Shown here: positions 27,749-35,306 of the stretch, piece after piece
How positions within the stretch are numbered: position 1 is the first letter of the stretch
How the letters are laid out: the number at the start of each line of letters is the position of its first letter
From: Streptomyces sp. MMG1121
GTDB taxonomy: Bacteria; Actinomycetota; Actinomycetes; Streptomycetales; Streptomycetaceae
Length of the DNA stretch: 64,000 bases
Assembly: GCF_001280015.1 (NCBI RefSeq)
Contig: NZ_LGDV01000130.1
Coordinates: forward strand, 1 to 64,000
Direction: 5' to 3'
Position numbers and translations under genes: made by a program
The notes under the pieces: model-generated
The model's input: only the letters and a program-made list of their open reading frames with translations
Told to the model about the DNA's origin: nothing
Database searches by the model: none

Positions 27749-29212
27749 TCAGACGGGCAGGCTCACCCTGAAGGTCGTCGCCCCCGGGCTGCTCTCCAAC
27801 CCCACACTCCCCCCGTGCGCCTCCACCACCGCCGCCACGATCGACAGGCCCAGGCCCGCTCCTCCGCCCGGGGCGTCGGGGCGGCGGCGGTGGTCGGCTC
27901 TGGTGAAGCGTTCGAAGACGCCCGGCCGGACGTCCTCGGGGACACCGGGGCCGTCGTCCTGTACCGAGAGGACGGCCGCGTCCGGGGCGGCCTGCAAGGT
28001 GACCATGACCTTGGTGCCCACAGGTGTGTGCACACGCGCGTTGGCCAACAGGTTGGCCAACACCTGCTGGAGGCGGTGGGCGTCGCCCGGGACCGTCACC
28101 GGGTCCTCGGGGAGGTCCAGGGTCCAGCCGTGGCCGGGGCCGGCGGCGCGGGCGTCGGTGACCGCGTCCAGGACCAGGTGGGTCAGATCCACCGGGCGGC
28201 TCTCCAGCGGGCGGCCCGCGTCGAGGCGGGCCAGCAGGAGCAGGTCGTCCACCATCTCGCCCATACGGGCGGACCCGGCCGTGATGCGGTGCAGCGCGCG
28301 GGTGACCTCCGGCGGTACCGGGCCGGGGTGGAGGAGGGCCAGCTCGGCGTGGCCGCGGACCGAGGCGACCGGGGTGCGCAGCTCGTGGCTGGCGTCGGCG
28401 GCGAAGCGGCGCAGCCGCTCCTCGCTCGCGTGCCGTTTGGTCAGGGCGTCCTCGACATGGCCGAGCATGCGGTTGAAGGCCGCGGCGACCCGGCCCACCT
28501 CGCTGCGCGGGTCGGCGTCCGGGGCCCGCGGTGGCAGCGCCACCTCGCCGCTGGCCAGCGGGAGTTCGCTGACCCGGGCGGCGGTGGCGGCGACCCGGCT
28601 GAGCGGCCGCAGCGACCAGCGCACCCAGAACGCCCCCGCCACCCCGGCCACGACCAGGGCCAGACCGAAGACGACCCCGGCGACCAGCTCCAGCCGGTGC
28701 ACCGTGGCCTGGACGGGCTCCAGCGGGAGGCCGACGATCAGCACGTCGCCGTCCCGCCCGGCGGAGGCGACGACCCGGTAGTCGTCCAGGGCGGAGAGGT
28801 CGACCGTGTGCGGCCCGCCGTCGACCGGCACCCGGGCCAGCCGTCCGGCGTCCTCGGCCGAGAGGTCGACGTTCAGGTCCGCCGACGGGTCGCCCGAGCG
28901 GATGAGGCCCTTGTTGGTGACCGTTCCGTCCAGCAGGCGGGCGCCGAAGGTGCCGGTGGCCATCCGGCGGGTGTCGCCGTACTCGTCCCCGTCGTGGTCG
29001 TCCGGCACCTTGCCGTGGTGCTCCAGGCTCTCCGGGAACCGGGTGCCGACCTGGACGAGCTGCTCGTCCAGGCGCTGGGTGAGGAAGCCGTTCAGCTCGA
29101 CGACGGCGGCGAGGCCCACGGCCGCGCAGCTCACCGCGAGCAGCACCACCAGGCCGACGGTGAGCCGGGCGCGCAGGGTGCGGGGCCGGGGCAGCCGCCG
29201 TAGGAACGTCAT
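27749..29212 (-). CDS. Sensor histidine kinase
   Basis: The 487-residue membrane kinase has spans near residues 16-36 and 180-203 with a periplasm-facing domain of about 145 residues between them. HAMP (RPLSRVAATAARVSELPL), the phospho-acceptor DASHELRTPVA (His near 275), the N box NLLANARVHTPVG and G boxes QDDGPGVPEDV and GAGLGLSIV follow. Its ATG overlaps the stop of the response regulator by four bases. The sensed signal is unknown; divergence from the flavin operon suggests a redox or metal signal. Confidence 0.95.
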   Translation of the reverse strand: MTFLRRLPRPRTLRARLTVGLVVLLAVSCAAVGLAAVVELNGFLTQRLDEQLVQVGTRFPESLEHHGKVPDDHDGDEYGDTRRMATGTFGARLLDGTVTNKGLIRSGDPSADLNVDLSAEDAGRLARVPVDGGPHTVDLSALDDYRVVASAGRDGDVLIVGLPLEPVQATVHRLELVAGVVFGLALVVAGVAGAFWVRWSLRPLSRVAATAARVSELPLASGEVALPPRAPDADPRSEVGRVAAAFNRMLGHVEDALTKRHASEERLRRFAADASHELRTPVASVRGHAELALLHPGPVPPEVTRALHRITAGSARMGEMVDDLLLLARLDAGRPLESRPVDLTHLVLDAVTDARAAGPGHGWTLDLPEDPVTVPGDAHRLQQVLANLLANARVHTPVGTKVMVTLQAAPDAAVLSVQDDGPGVPEDVRPGVFERFTRADHRRRPDAPGGGAGLGLSIVAAVVEAHGGSVGLESSPGATTFRVSLPV

Positions 29213-29949
29213 CTGCTCACCGGCTTCAGGACATAACCCGCCCCGCGCACGGTGTGGATCATGGACTCGCGGCCCGCGTCGACCTTCTTGCGCAGATAGG
29301 AGATGTACAGCTCGACCACATGGGCCCGGCCGCCGAAGTCGTAGGACCAGACCCGGTCGAGGATCTGTGTCTTGCTGAGCACGCGACGCGGGTTGCGCAT
29401 GAGGAAGCGGAGGAGTTCGAACTCGGTCGGCGACAGCTCGATCAGCTCGCCGGCCCGGGTCACCTCGCGGGCCTCCTCGTCCATCACCAGGTCGCCGACG
29501 ATCAGCCGCGGCCCCTCCTCCAGCTGGCGGGCCATGCCCGCGCGGCGCAGCAGGCCGCGCAGCCGGGCGACGACCTCCTCCAGGCTGAAGGGCTTGGTGA
29601 CGTAGTCGTCGCCGCCCGCGGTGATGCCCGCGATCCGGTCCTCCACCGCGTCCCGTGCAGTGAGGAAGAGCACACAGACATCGGGCTTCACCGCGTGCAG
29701 CCGGCGCAGCACGGCGAAGCCGTTCGTGTCGGGGAGCATCACGTCGAGCACGACGGCGTCCGGCAGCAGCTCGCGCGCGGTGCTGACGGCCGAGGCGCCC
29801 TCGCCGGCCGCGCGCACCTCCCAGCCCTCGTAGCGCAGGGCGCCGGTGAGCACCTCCGCGAGGTCGGGGTCGTCGTCGACGACCAGGACGCGCAGCGGGG
29901 TGCCGTCGGGGCGGGTGAGGGCCGGGCGGCCCGAACGGGTGGTGTTCAT
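29209..29949 (-). CDS. OmpR-family response regulator
   Basis: The N-terminal receiver domain has the acidic pair VVDDDPD, the phosphorylation Asp in VVLDVMLPDTNGF and the Lys in DYVTKPFSLEE. The C-terminal winged helix shows ELSPTEFELLRFLMRNPRRVLSKTQILDRVWSYDF and HTVRGAGYVLKP. The ATG at 29949 has a GGTAGG site. It is translated ahead of, and coupled to, the sensor kinase gene. It is divergent from the flavin electron-transfer operon across 139 bases holding 11-base direct repeats, a usual OmpR-type target. Confidence 0.95.
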   Translation of the reverse strand: MNTTRSGRPALTRPDGTPLRVLVVDDDPDLAEVLTGALRYEGWEVRAAGEGASAVSTARELLPDAVVLDVMLPDTNGFAVLRRLHAVKPDVCVLFLTARDAVEDRIAGITAGGDDYVTKPFSLEEVVARLRGLLRRAGMARQLEEGPRLIVGDLVMDEEAREVTRAGELIELSPTEFELLRFLMRNPRRVLSKTQILDRVWSYDFGGRAHVVELYISYLRKKVDAGRESMIHTVRGAGYVLKPVSR

Positions 29950-30000
29950 CGCGCCTACCAGCATCACCCCTGTCGAGGCGTGCGAGGTACCAGCTTCCGT

Positions 30001-30039
30001 CTGAGTTTTGTATGAGTGCTGCTCAGAGGTGGCTCAGAG
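30001..30039. promoter_or_regulatory. 11-base-spaced direct repeats between response regulator and flavin operon
   Basis: GCTCAGAG occurs at 30021-30028 and again at 30032-30039, an 11-base period. TGAG at 30002-30005 and 30013-30016 keeps the same spacing upstream. Direct repeats one helical turn apart are the normal binding pattern of OmpR-family regulators. The adjacent response regulator is the obvious candidate. Confidence 0.55.
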
Positions 30040-30088
30040 CTTCGCCCGGCACAGTGGCCCGGCACGACGGACGAAGGGACGACCAACG

Positions 30089-31444
30089 ATGACCACGGTG
30101 GATGCGGGGCGACGGGTGGCCCCGCCCTCGCCCGTGACCGTACGGCGCTCCCCCGCGGGGCCCGTGCTGGCCGCGCTGTGGGCCGGGGCGGCGGGCACGG
30201 TGGCGCTGTGGTGGGCCGGCACCGGGTCCGTGGTCGGGCCGGCCGGCTGGCTGACCGGCGCCGGGCGGATCGCCGGGCTGCTGTGCGGGTACGCCTGCGC
30301 GGTGCTGGTCGGCATGATGGCGCGGGTGCCGCTGCTGGAGAACCGGATCGGCTCCGACCGGGTGGCCCGCTGGCACGCGATGGCCGGCCGCTACACGGTC
30401 TGTCTGCTGGTCGCGCACATCACGCTGATCCTCGCCGGATACGCCGCCCAGGACCACGCCTCCCTCTGGGACGAGACGGTCACCGTCGTGCTGGACTACC
30501 CCGACATGCTCAAGGCGACCGCCGGCACGGTGATCCTGTTCGCGGTCGGCATCACCTCGGCCCGGGCCGTGCGCCGCCGTACGCGCCACGAGTTCTGGTA
30601 CTACGTCCACCTGCTCACGTACGCGGCCGTCTTCCTCACCTTCTTCCACCAGCTGGCGCTGGGCGACGAGTTCCACGGCAAGCCGGTCGCGACCGCGCTC
30701 TGGTACGCGCTGTACCTGGGCACCCTGGCCCTCGTGCTGTGGTTCCGGATCCTCGCCCCGGTCCGGCTCAACCGGCGCCACCGGCTGCGCGTGGAGTCGG
30801 TGCACCGCGAGGCGCCCGGGGTGTACTCGGTCGTCGTACGCGGGCACCGTCTCGACGAGCTGGGCGCACGGCCCGGGCAGTTCTTCCGCTGGCGGTTCCT
30901 CGGCGAGGGCATGGGCTGGACGTCGACGCCGTACTCCCTGTCCGCGCCGGCGCGCCCGGACCTGCTGCGCATCACCGTGAAGGCGCTCGGCGACCACAGC
31001 GCGGCCGTCGCCCTGCTGCGGCCCGGCACCCGGGTGTGGGCGGAGGGACCCTACGGCTCCCTGACCGCCGACCGTGCCGCCGGCCACCGCTCGCTGCTGA
31101 TCGCGGCCGGGGTCGGGGTCACCCCGCTGCGAGCGCTGTTCGAGACGCTGCCCGGCGAGGTCACCCTGCTGTACCGGGCGCGCGGTGTCGAGGACCTGGC
31201 GCTCGGCGGCGAGCTGGACGCGATCGCCCGTCGGCGCGGTGCGCGGGTGCTGTACGCGCTGAACGGGCCGGGCGGGGAGCGTCCGGACATCTCGGCGCAG
31301 TCGCTGCGCGCGACCTTCCCGGACCTGGCCGGTCATGACGTCTACCTCTGCGGCCCGCACGGCTTCGCCCGGGACGTGTACGAGGTGCTGCGGGCGGCCG
31401 GGGTGCCGGACCGACGTATCCACCACGAGTCGTTCGAGCTGTGA
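30089..31444 (+). CDS. Ferric reductase-like transmembrane flavin oxidoreductase, first copy
   Basis: The N-terminal half (about 25-225) has six or so membrane spans with heme-type histidines in RWHAMAGRYTVCLLVAHITL and HLLTYAAVFLTFFHQL. The C-terminal half is a ferredoxin-NADP reductase-type domain: flavin site WTSTPYSLSAP, NAD site LLIAAGVGVTPLRALFETL and C-terminal DVYLCGPHGFARDVYEVL. It probably moves electrons from NAD(P)H across the membrane to the FMN-binding protein encoded ten bases downstream. The ATG at 30089 follows GAAGGGA. Confidence 0.93.
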   Translation: MTTVDAGRRVAPPSPVTVRRSPAGPVLAALWAGAAGTVALWWAGTGSVVGPAGWLTGAGRIAGLLCGYACAVLVGMMARVPLLENRIGSDRVARWHAMAGRYTVCLLVAHITLILAGYAAQDHASLWDETVTVVLDYPDMLKATAGTVILFAVGITSARAVRRRTRHEFWYYVHLLTYAAVFLTFFHQLALGDEFHGKPVATALWYALYLGTLALVLWFRILAPVRLNRRHRLRVESVHREAPGVYSVVVRGHRLDELGARPGQFFRWRFLGEGMGWTSTPYSLSAPARPDLLRITVKALGDHSAAVALLRPGTRVWAEGPYGSLTADRAAGHRSLLIAAGVGVTPLRALFETLPGEVTLLYRARGVEDLALGGELDAIARRRGARVLYALNGPGGERPDISAQSLRATFPDLAGHDVYLCGPHGFARDVYEVLRAAGVPDRRIHHESFEL

Positions 31445-31454
31445 GGCCGAAGAA

Positions 31455-31895
31455 GTGCACGCGCTGAAGAAGAACCGTCCGCTGCGCCGCATCGTGCTGG
31501 CGAGCGCCGCCACCGTCTCCGGGATGGTCCTGCTGCTGTCGCTGAAGCCGCACACGAGCCCCACGCTGACGACGGCGACCAGCAACTCGACTGTCACGCA
31601 AGGCAGTTCGGGCAAGGGGAGCAAGACCGTCACCGGCGACACCGTCCAGACCCGCTGGGGACCGGTCCAGGTGCGGGTGACGATCGAGAGCGGCAGGATC
31701 ACGGACGTGACCGCCGTGCAGTACCCGCAGGACAACCCGCGCGACCAGGAGATCAACAGCTACGCGCTCCCTCAGCTGCGACGCGAGACACTGTCCGCGC
31801 AGAGCGCGCAGATCGACATGGTCTCGGGCGCGACGTACACCAGCACCGGCTACCGGCAGTCCCTCCAGTCCGCGCTGGACTCGGCGGGCCGCTGA
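31455..31895 (+). CDS. Membrane-anchored FMN-binding protein, single domain
   Basis: A GTG start 11 bases after the reductase stop opens a 146-residue protein with one N-terminal anchor (LRRIVLASAATVSGMVLLLSL). A linker of about 30 residues and one FMN_bind domain follow (VQVRVTIESGRITDV ... SAQIDMVSGATYTSTGY). SGATYT is the flavinylation motif in which ApbE attaches FMN to a Thr. The protein would carry electrons outside the membrane, next to the reductase. Confidence 0.88.
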   Translation: MHALKKNRPLRRIVLASAATVSGMVLLLSLKPHTSPTLTTATSNSTVTQGSSGKGSKTVTGDTVQTRWGPVQVRVTIESGRITDVTAVQYPQDNPRDQEINSYALPQLRRETLSAQSAQIDMVSGATYTSTGYRQSLQSALDSAGR

Positions 31896-31953
31896 ACACC
31901 GGGCGCATGCGGCACGTACCTGTGGGCCAAGGGCCGAGTCCCACGGAGGAACC

Positions 31954-33336
31954 GTGACCACCACGCTCGCAGGCGGCCGTGCCGCCCGCCGACAGACCAT
32001 GCGCCGCATCCGCCCGCGCCGCTCCCCGGCCGTCCCGCTGCTGCTCGCCGTCTGGGCCGGCGCGGCGGCGGTGCTGTGGCTCTGGTGGCACAACACGCCG
32101 TCCATCGCCGACAACACCGGCAGGATCCTGAACGCGGGCCGGATCACCGGTCTGCTCGCCGGCTATCTGATGGCGCTGGTCGTGCTCCAGATGGCGCGTG
32201 TGCCGGCGCTGGAGCGGCGGGTCGGCTCGGACCGGGTGGCGCGCTGGCACGCGATGAGCGGCCGCTACACGCTCTGCCTGATCGCCGCGCACGTCTTCCT
32301 CGTGATGTGGGGGTACGCGCTCCAGGCGGGCAGGTCGCTCGGTGACATCGTCCAGCAGACCATCGACTCCATCAACCAGCTGCCCGACATGGGCAAGGCG
32401 GCCATCGGCGCCGCGTTGTTCGTGGTCATCGGGCTGACGTCGATCGGCCCGGTCCGCCGCCGGATGCCGTACGACACCTGGTACCACGTGCATCTGCTGA
32501 CGTACGCGGCGGTGTTCCTGACGTTCTGGCACCAGATCACCACCGGCAACGACTTCGCGGTCGAGCCGATGGCCAAGACCTTCTGGTACGGCCTGTACGG
32601 CTCCGTCACCGCGCTGGTCGTCTGGTTCCGCCTGGTCACCCCGGTCCGGCTGAACCTGCGGCACCGGATGCGCGTCGAGGCGGTCGTCGAGGAGACCCCG
32701 GGCATCGTGTCGGTGCTGATCGGCGGCCGCAGGCTGCACCGGATGGGGGCGCAGGCGGGCCAGTTCTTCCGCTGGCGCTTCCTCGCGCCCGGCATGCGCT
32801 TCAGCTCCCACCCGTACTCCCTGTCGGCCGCGCCCCGCCCGGACATGCTGCGGATCACCGTGAAGGCGATCGGGGACCACAGCGCCCGGCTGCGCGAGCT
32901 GACGCCCGGCACCCGGGTGTGGGCCGAGGGTCCGTACGGGGCGATGACCGCGCAGCGCCGCAGCCGGGGCAAGGTGCTGCTGGTCGCGGGCGGGGTCGGG
33001 ATCACGCCGATGCGGGCGCTGTTCGAGACGCTGCCCGGCGCGGCCGGGGACATCACGCTGCTGTACCGGGCCAACACCACCCAGGACCTGGCCCTGTGGG
33101 ACGAGCTGGCGGCGATCGCCGAGGAGCGCGGCGCCCGGCTGATGTACGCGGTGAACAGCCCGGAGGGCGAGCGGCCGGACATCTCCGCGGAGAACCTGAG
33201 CCGGAAGATCCCGGACGTCGACCGGCACGACGTCTTCATGTGCGGCCCGGCCGGGTTCGCGCAGTCGGTGTACGAGGCACTGCGCGGTGCGGGGGTCCCC
33301 GCCCGCCGCATCCATCACGAGTCGTTCGAGATGTGA
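31954..33336 (+). CDS. Ferric reductase-like transmembrane flavin oxidoreductase, second copy
   Basis: This is a paralogue of the protein at 30089-31444 with the same architecture: N-terminal membrane heme domain (RWHAMSGRYTLCLIAAHVFL, HLLTYAAVFLTFWHQI), flavin site SHPYSLSAAPRPDMLRITVKA, NAD site LLVAGGVGITPMRALFETL and terminal DVFMCGPAGFAQSVYEAL. It starts at a GTG with GGAGGA ahead. Reductase plus FMN_bind is thus duplicated as a unit. The two copies differ mainly in the outer loops, which might match different partners or acceptors. Confidence 0.93.
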   Translation: MTTTLAGGRAARRQTMRRIRPRRSPAVPLLLAVWAGAAAVLWLWWHNTPSIADNTGRILNAGRITGLLAGYLMALVVLQMARVPALERRVGSDRVARWHAMSGRYTLCLIAAHVFLVMWGYALQAGRSLGDIVQQTIDSINQLPDMGKAAIGAALFVVIGLTSIGPVRRRMPYDTWYHVHLLTYAAVFLTFWHQITTGNDFAVEPMAKTFWYGLYGSVTALVVWFRLVTPVRLNLRHRMRVEAVVEETPGIVSVLIGGRRLHRMGAQAGQFFRWRFLAPGMRFSSHPYSLSAAPRPDMLRITVKAIGDHSARLRELTPGTRVWAEGPYGAMTAQRRSRGKVLLVAGGVGITPMRALFETLPGAAGDITLLYRANTTQDLALWDELAAIAEERGARLMYAVNSPEGERPDISAENLSRKIPDVDRHDVFMCGPAGFAQSVYEALRGAGVPARRIHHESFEM

Positions 33337-33353
33337 GCGGGAGTCAGGGAGAC

Positions 33354-34175
33354 ATGAGGAAGAGCCACCCCCTTCGGCGGATCGTGCTGGCGACGGCCGC
33401 GACCGTGTCCGGTGTCGTGCTGCTGCTGTCGCTGAAGCCGGCGTCCGGTCCGGCGTCGGCCGCGGCGGGCACGGCACCGCAGCAGACAGCGGCGGGACAG
33501 GAGTCACCACAGGGCGGGACCCGGCCGGCGGGTGCGGCCACCGGCACGGTGACCGGTGACGCGACGCAGACGCAGTACGGGACCGTGCAGGTACGGCTGA
33601 CCGTCGCGGGCGGCAGGATCACCCAGGCGCAGGCCGTCCAGGCGCCCAAGGGCGGGCTCAGCGACCAGAAGACCGCGATGGCCGTCCCCAGGCTCAACCA
33701 GGAGGCCGTCGCCGCGCAGAGCGCGCGGATCGACGCCGTGTCCGGGGCGACGTACACGAGCAACGGCTACAAGAAGTCGCTCCAGTCGGCGTTGGACAGG
33801 ATGAAGCCTTCCGCCGGGTCTTCCGCGGGAACTCCCTCCGCAAGCTCCTCCGGGTCCACCGCAGGATCCTCCGCCGGGTCCTCGTCGTCCGGTGCCGCGC
33901 AGGCCCGTACGGTCACCGGAAAGGTCGCGCAGACCCCGTACGGCCCGGTGCAGGTGCGGATCACGGTGAAGGCCGGCAAGGTCGTCCAGGCGTCGGCGGT
34001 CCAGGCGCCCAAGGGCGGACTGAGCGACCAGAAGACCGCCATGGCCGTCCCCAAGCTCAACCAGGAGGCCGTCGCGGCCGGGAACGCGTCCATCGACGCG
34101 GTCTCCGGCGCCACCTACACCAGCACCGGCTACCGGCAGTCGCTCCAGTCGGCGCTGGACCAGGCCGGTGGCTGA
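33354..34175 (+). CDS. Membrane-anchored protein with two FMN-binding domains
   Basis: The N-terminal anchor (LRRIVLATAATVSGVVLLLSL) nearly matches that of the single-domain protein. Two FMN_bind domains follow, each with DAVSGATYTS(N/T)GY (near residues 127 and 244), joined by a Ser/Gly/Ala linker. The two domains share the segment QAPKGGLSDQKTAMAVP exactly, so the duplication is recent or homogenised. Two covalent FMNs per chain are expected. AGGGAG precedes the ATG. The 3' end overlaps apbE by eight bases. Confidence 0.9.
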   Translation: MRKSHPLRRIVLATAATVSGVVLLLSLKPASGPASAAAGTAPQQTAAGQESPQGGTRPAGAATGTVTGDATQTQYGTVQVRLTVAGGRITQAQAVQAPKGGLSDQKTAMAVPRLNQEAVAAQSARIDAVSGATYTSNGYKKSLQSALDRMKPSAGSSAGTPSASSSGSTAGSSAGSSSSGAAQARTVTGKVAQTPYGPVQVRITVKAGKVVQASAVQAPKGGLSDQKTAMAVPKLNQEAVAAGNASIDAVSGATYTSTGYRQSLQSALDQAGG

Positions 34176-34971
34176 CACGGTGGCCGGGCCGGCCGGGACT
34201 CCCGCCGCGGTGCGTCATGCGGAGGAGGTCATGGGGACCGTCTTCTCCTTCGACGTCCGCGGCGGGGAACCGCGTACGGTCCGCGAGGCCCTGACCGAGG
34301 CGGTCGCGGGCCTGCACCGGGCCGACGCCGTCTTCTCCACCTACCGCGAGGACAGCGAGGTCGCACGGCTGGCCCGGGGGGAGCTGGCCGTCGCGGACTG
34401 CGCTCCCGAGGTGGCCGAGGTGCTGGACCTCGCAGCCGAGGCGGAACGGGTCAGCGAGGGGTGGTTCAGCCCGCGCTACCAGGGCGCGCTCGATCCCACC
34501 GGCATCGTCAAGGGCTGGGCCGCGGAGCGGGCGGCGCGATTGCTGGCGGACGTCGACGGGGTGTGCGGGGTGAGCGTCAACGGGGGCGGGGACGTGCAGT
34601 TGCTCGGCGCACCGGAGCCGCAACGCCCGTGGCGCGTCGGGGTGGCCGATCCGCTGCGCCCGGGCGGGCTGGCGGCGGTGATCTCGGCGGCGGGGGTGGC
34701 CGAACTGTCGGTGGCGACCTCGGGCACGGCCGAGCGGGGCACGCACATCGTGGACCCGCGCACGGGCAAGCCGGCGGTGACGGATCTCGTCGCCGTGACG
34801 GTAGTGGGCCCGCGGCTGACGTGGGTGGACTGCTGGGCCACGGCGGCGTTCGCGATGGGCTCGCGCGCGGGGTCGGCGTGGCTGGAATCCCTGCCGGACG
34901 TGGAGGGCCTGCTGATCACCGCCGGCGACGAGGTGCGGTGCACCGGGGGGTTGGCGGCGAGGCTGGGCTGA
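34168..34971 (+). CDS. apbE: FAD:protein FMN transferase
   Basis: ApbE cuts FAD and attaches FMN to the Thr of the FMN_bind motif. The 267-residue protein shows EEVMGTVFSFDV, FSTYREDSEVARL, DPTGIVKGWAAERAA, NGGGDVQLLG, ATSGTAERGTHIVDPRTG and the metal-site segment WVDCWATAAFAMG. No signal peptide or lipobox is visible, so it appears to act inside or during export. The GTG start lies within the last codons of the FMN_bind gene, implying coupling. All three FMN_bind motifs in this operon are likely substrates. Confidence 0.93.
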   Translation: MADTVAGPAGTPAAVRHAEEVMGTVFSFDVRGGEPRTVREALTEAVAGLHRADAVFSTYREDSEVARLARGELAVADCAPEVAEVLDLAAEAERVSEGWFSPRYQGALDPTGIVKGWAAERAARLLADVDGVCGVSVNGGGDVQLLGAPEPQRPWRVGVADPLRPGGLAAVISAAGVAELSVATSGTAERGTHIVDPRTGKPAVTDLVAVTVVGPRLTWVDCWATAAFAMGSRAGSAWLESLPDVEGLLITAGDEVRCTGGLAARLG

Positions 34972-35066
34972 CCGCACCTTTCCGCCCGCGACTTTTTTCG
35001 CCGGAGAGCCATCCGTTTCCCGCCCCGGGACGTATCCCCTGTACAGCAAGTTTCGGGAGGAACGCA

Positions 35067-35231
35067 ATGGCCATCTTCAGCACTCTCCTGCCCGCGGTCC
35101 GCTGCGACCACGGCAGGGACACCTCGGGTCACGACCACGGCCACCGCCACGATCACCACGGTCACGACCACGGTGGCCGCCACGACCACGGCGACCGCCA
35201 CGGCCACGACCACGACCACGACCACGACTGA
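35067..35231 (+). CDS. 54-residue His/Asp-rich peptide
   Basis: The frame has an ideal GGGAGG site seven bases before the ATG. The peptide starts MAIFSTLLPAVRCDHGRD and then becomes a run of His/Asp/Gly/Arg: 16 His in all, a single Cys at 13, ending HDHDHDHD. The tail is coded by GACCAC-type repeats, so it can change length by slippage. The composition suggests binding of Zn, Ni, Co or Cu. A hairpin separates it from an ABC exporter 76 bases downstream, and a kinase remnant follows; the order fits a precursor or chaperone peptide plus exporter. I know no named family. A frame error is unlikely because the His-rich frame ends at a clean stop. Confidence 0.7.
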   Translation: MAIFSTLLPAVRCDHGRDTSGHDHGHRHDHHGHDHGGRHDHGDRHGHDHDHDHD

Positions 35232-35248
35232 GATCGCACACCAGGCCG

Positions 35249-35280
35249 AGCGGACCGGTGACCGGAGGACCCGGTCCGCT
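35249..35280 (+). terminator. 10-bp hairpin between the His-rich peptide and the exporter
   Basis: AGCGGACCGG and CCGGTCCGCT pair perfectly around 12 bases. No U-run follows, so it may be a leaky terminator or an RNA-stabilising stem that keeps the peptide message more abundant than the exporter message. Confidence 0.6.
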
Positions 35281-35306
35281 CCGCCGGTCCCCGAGGAACG
35301 CGTCCC

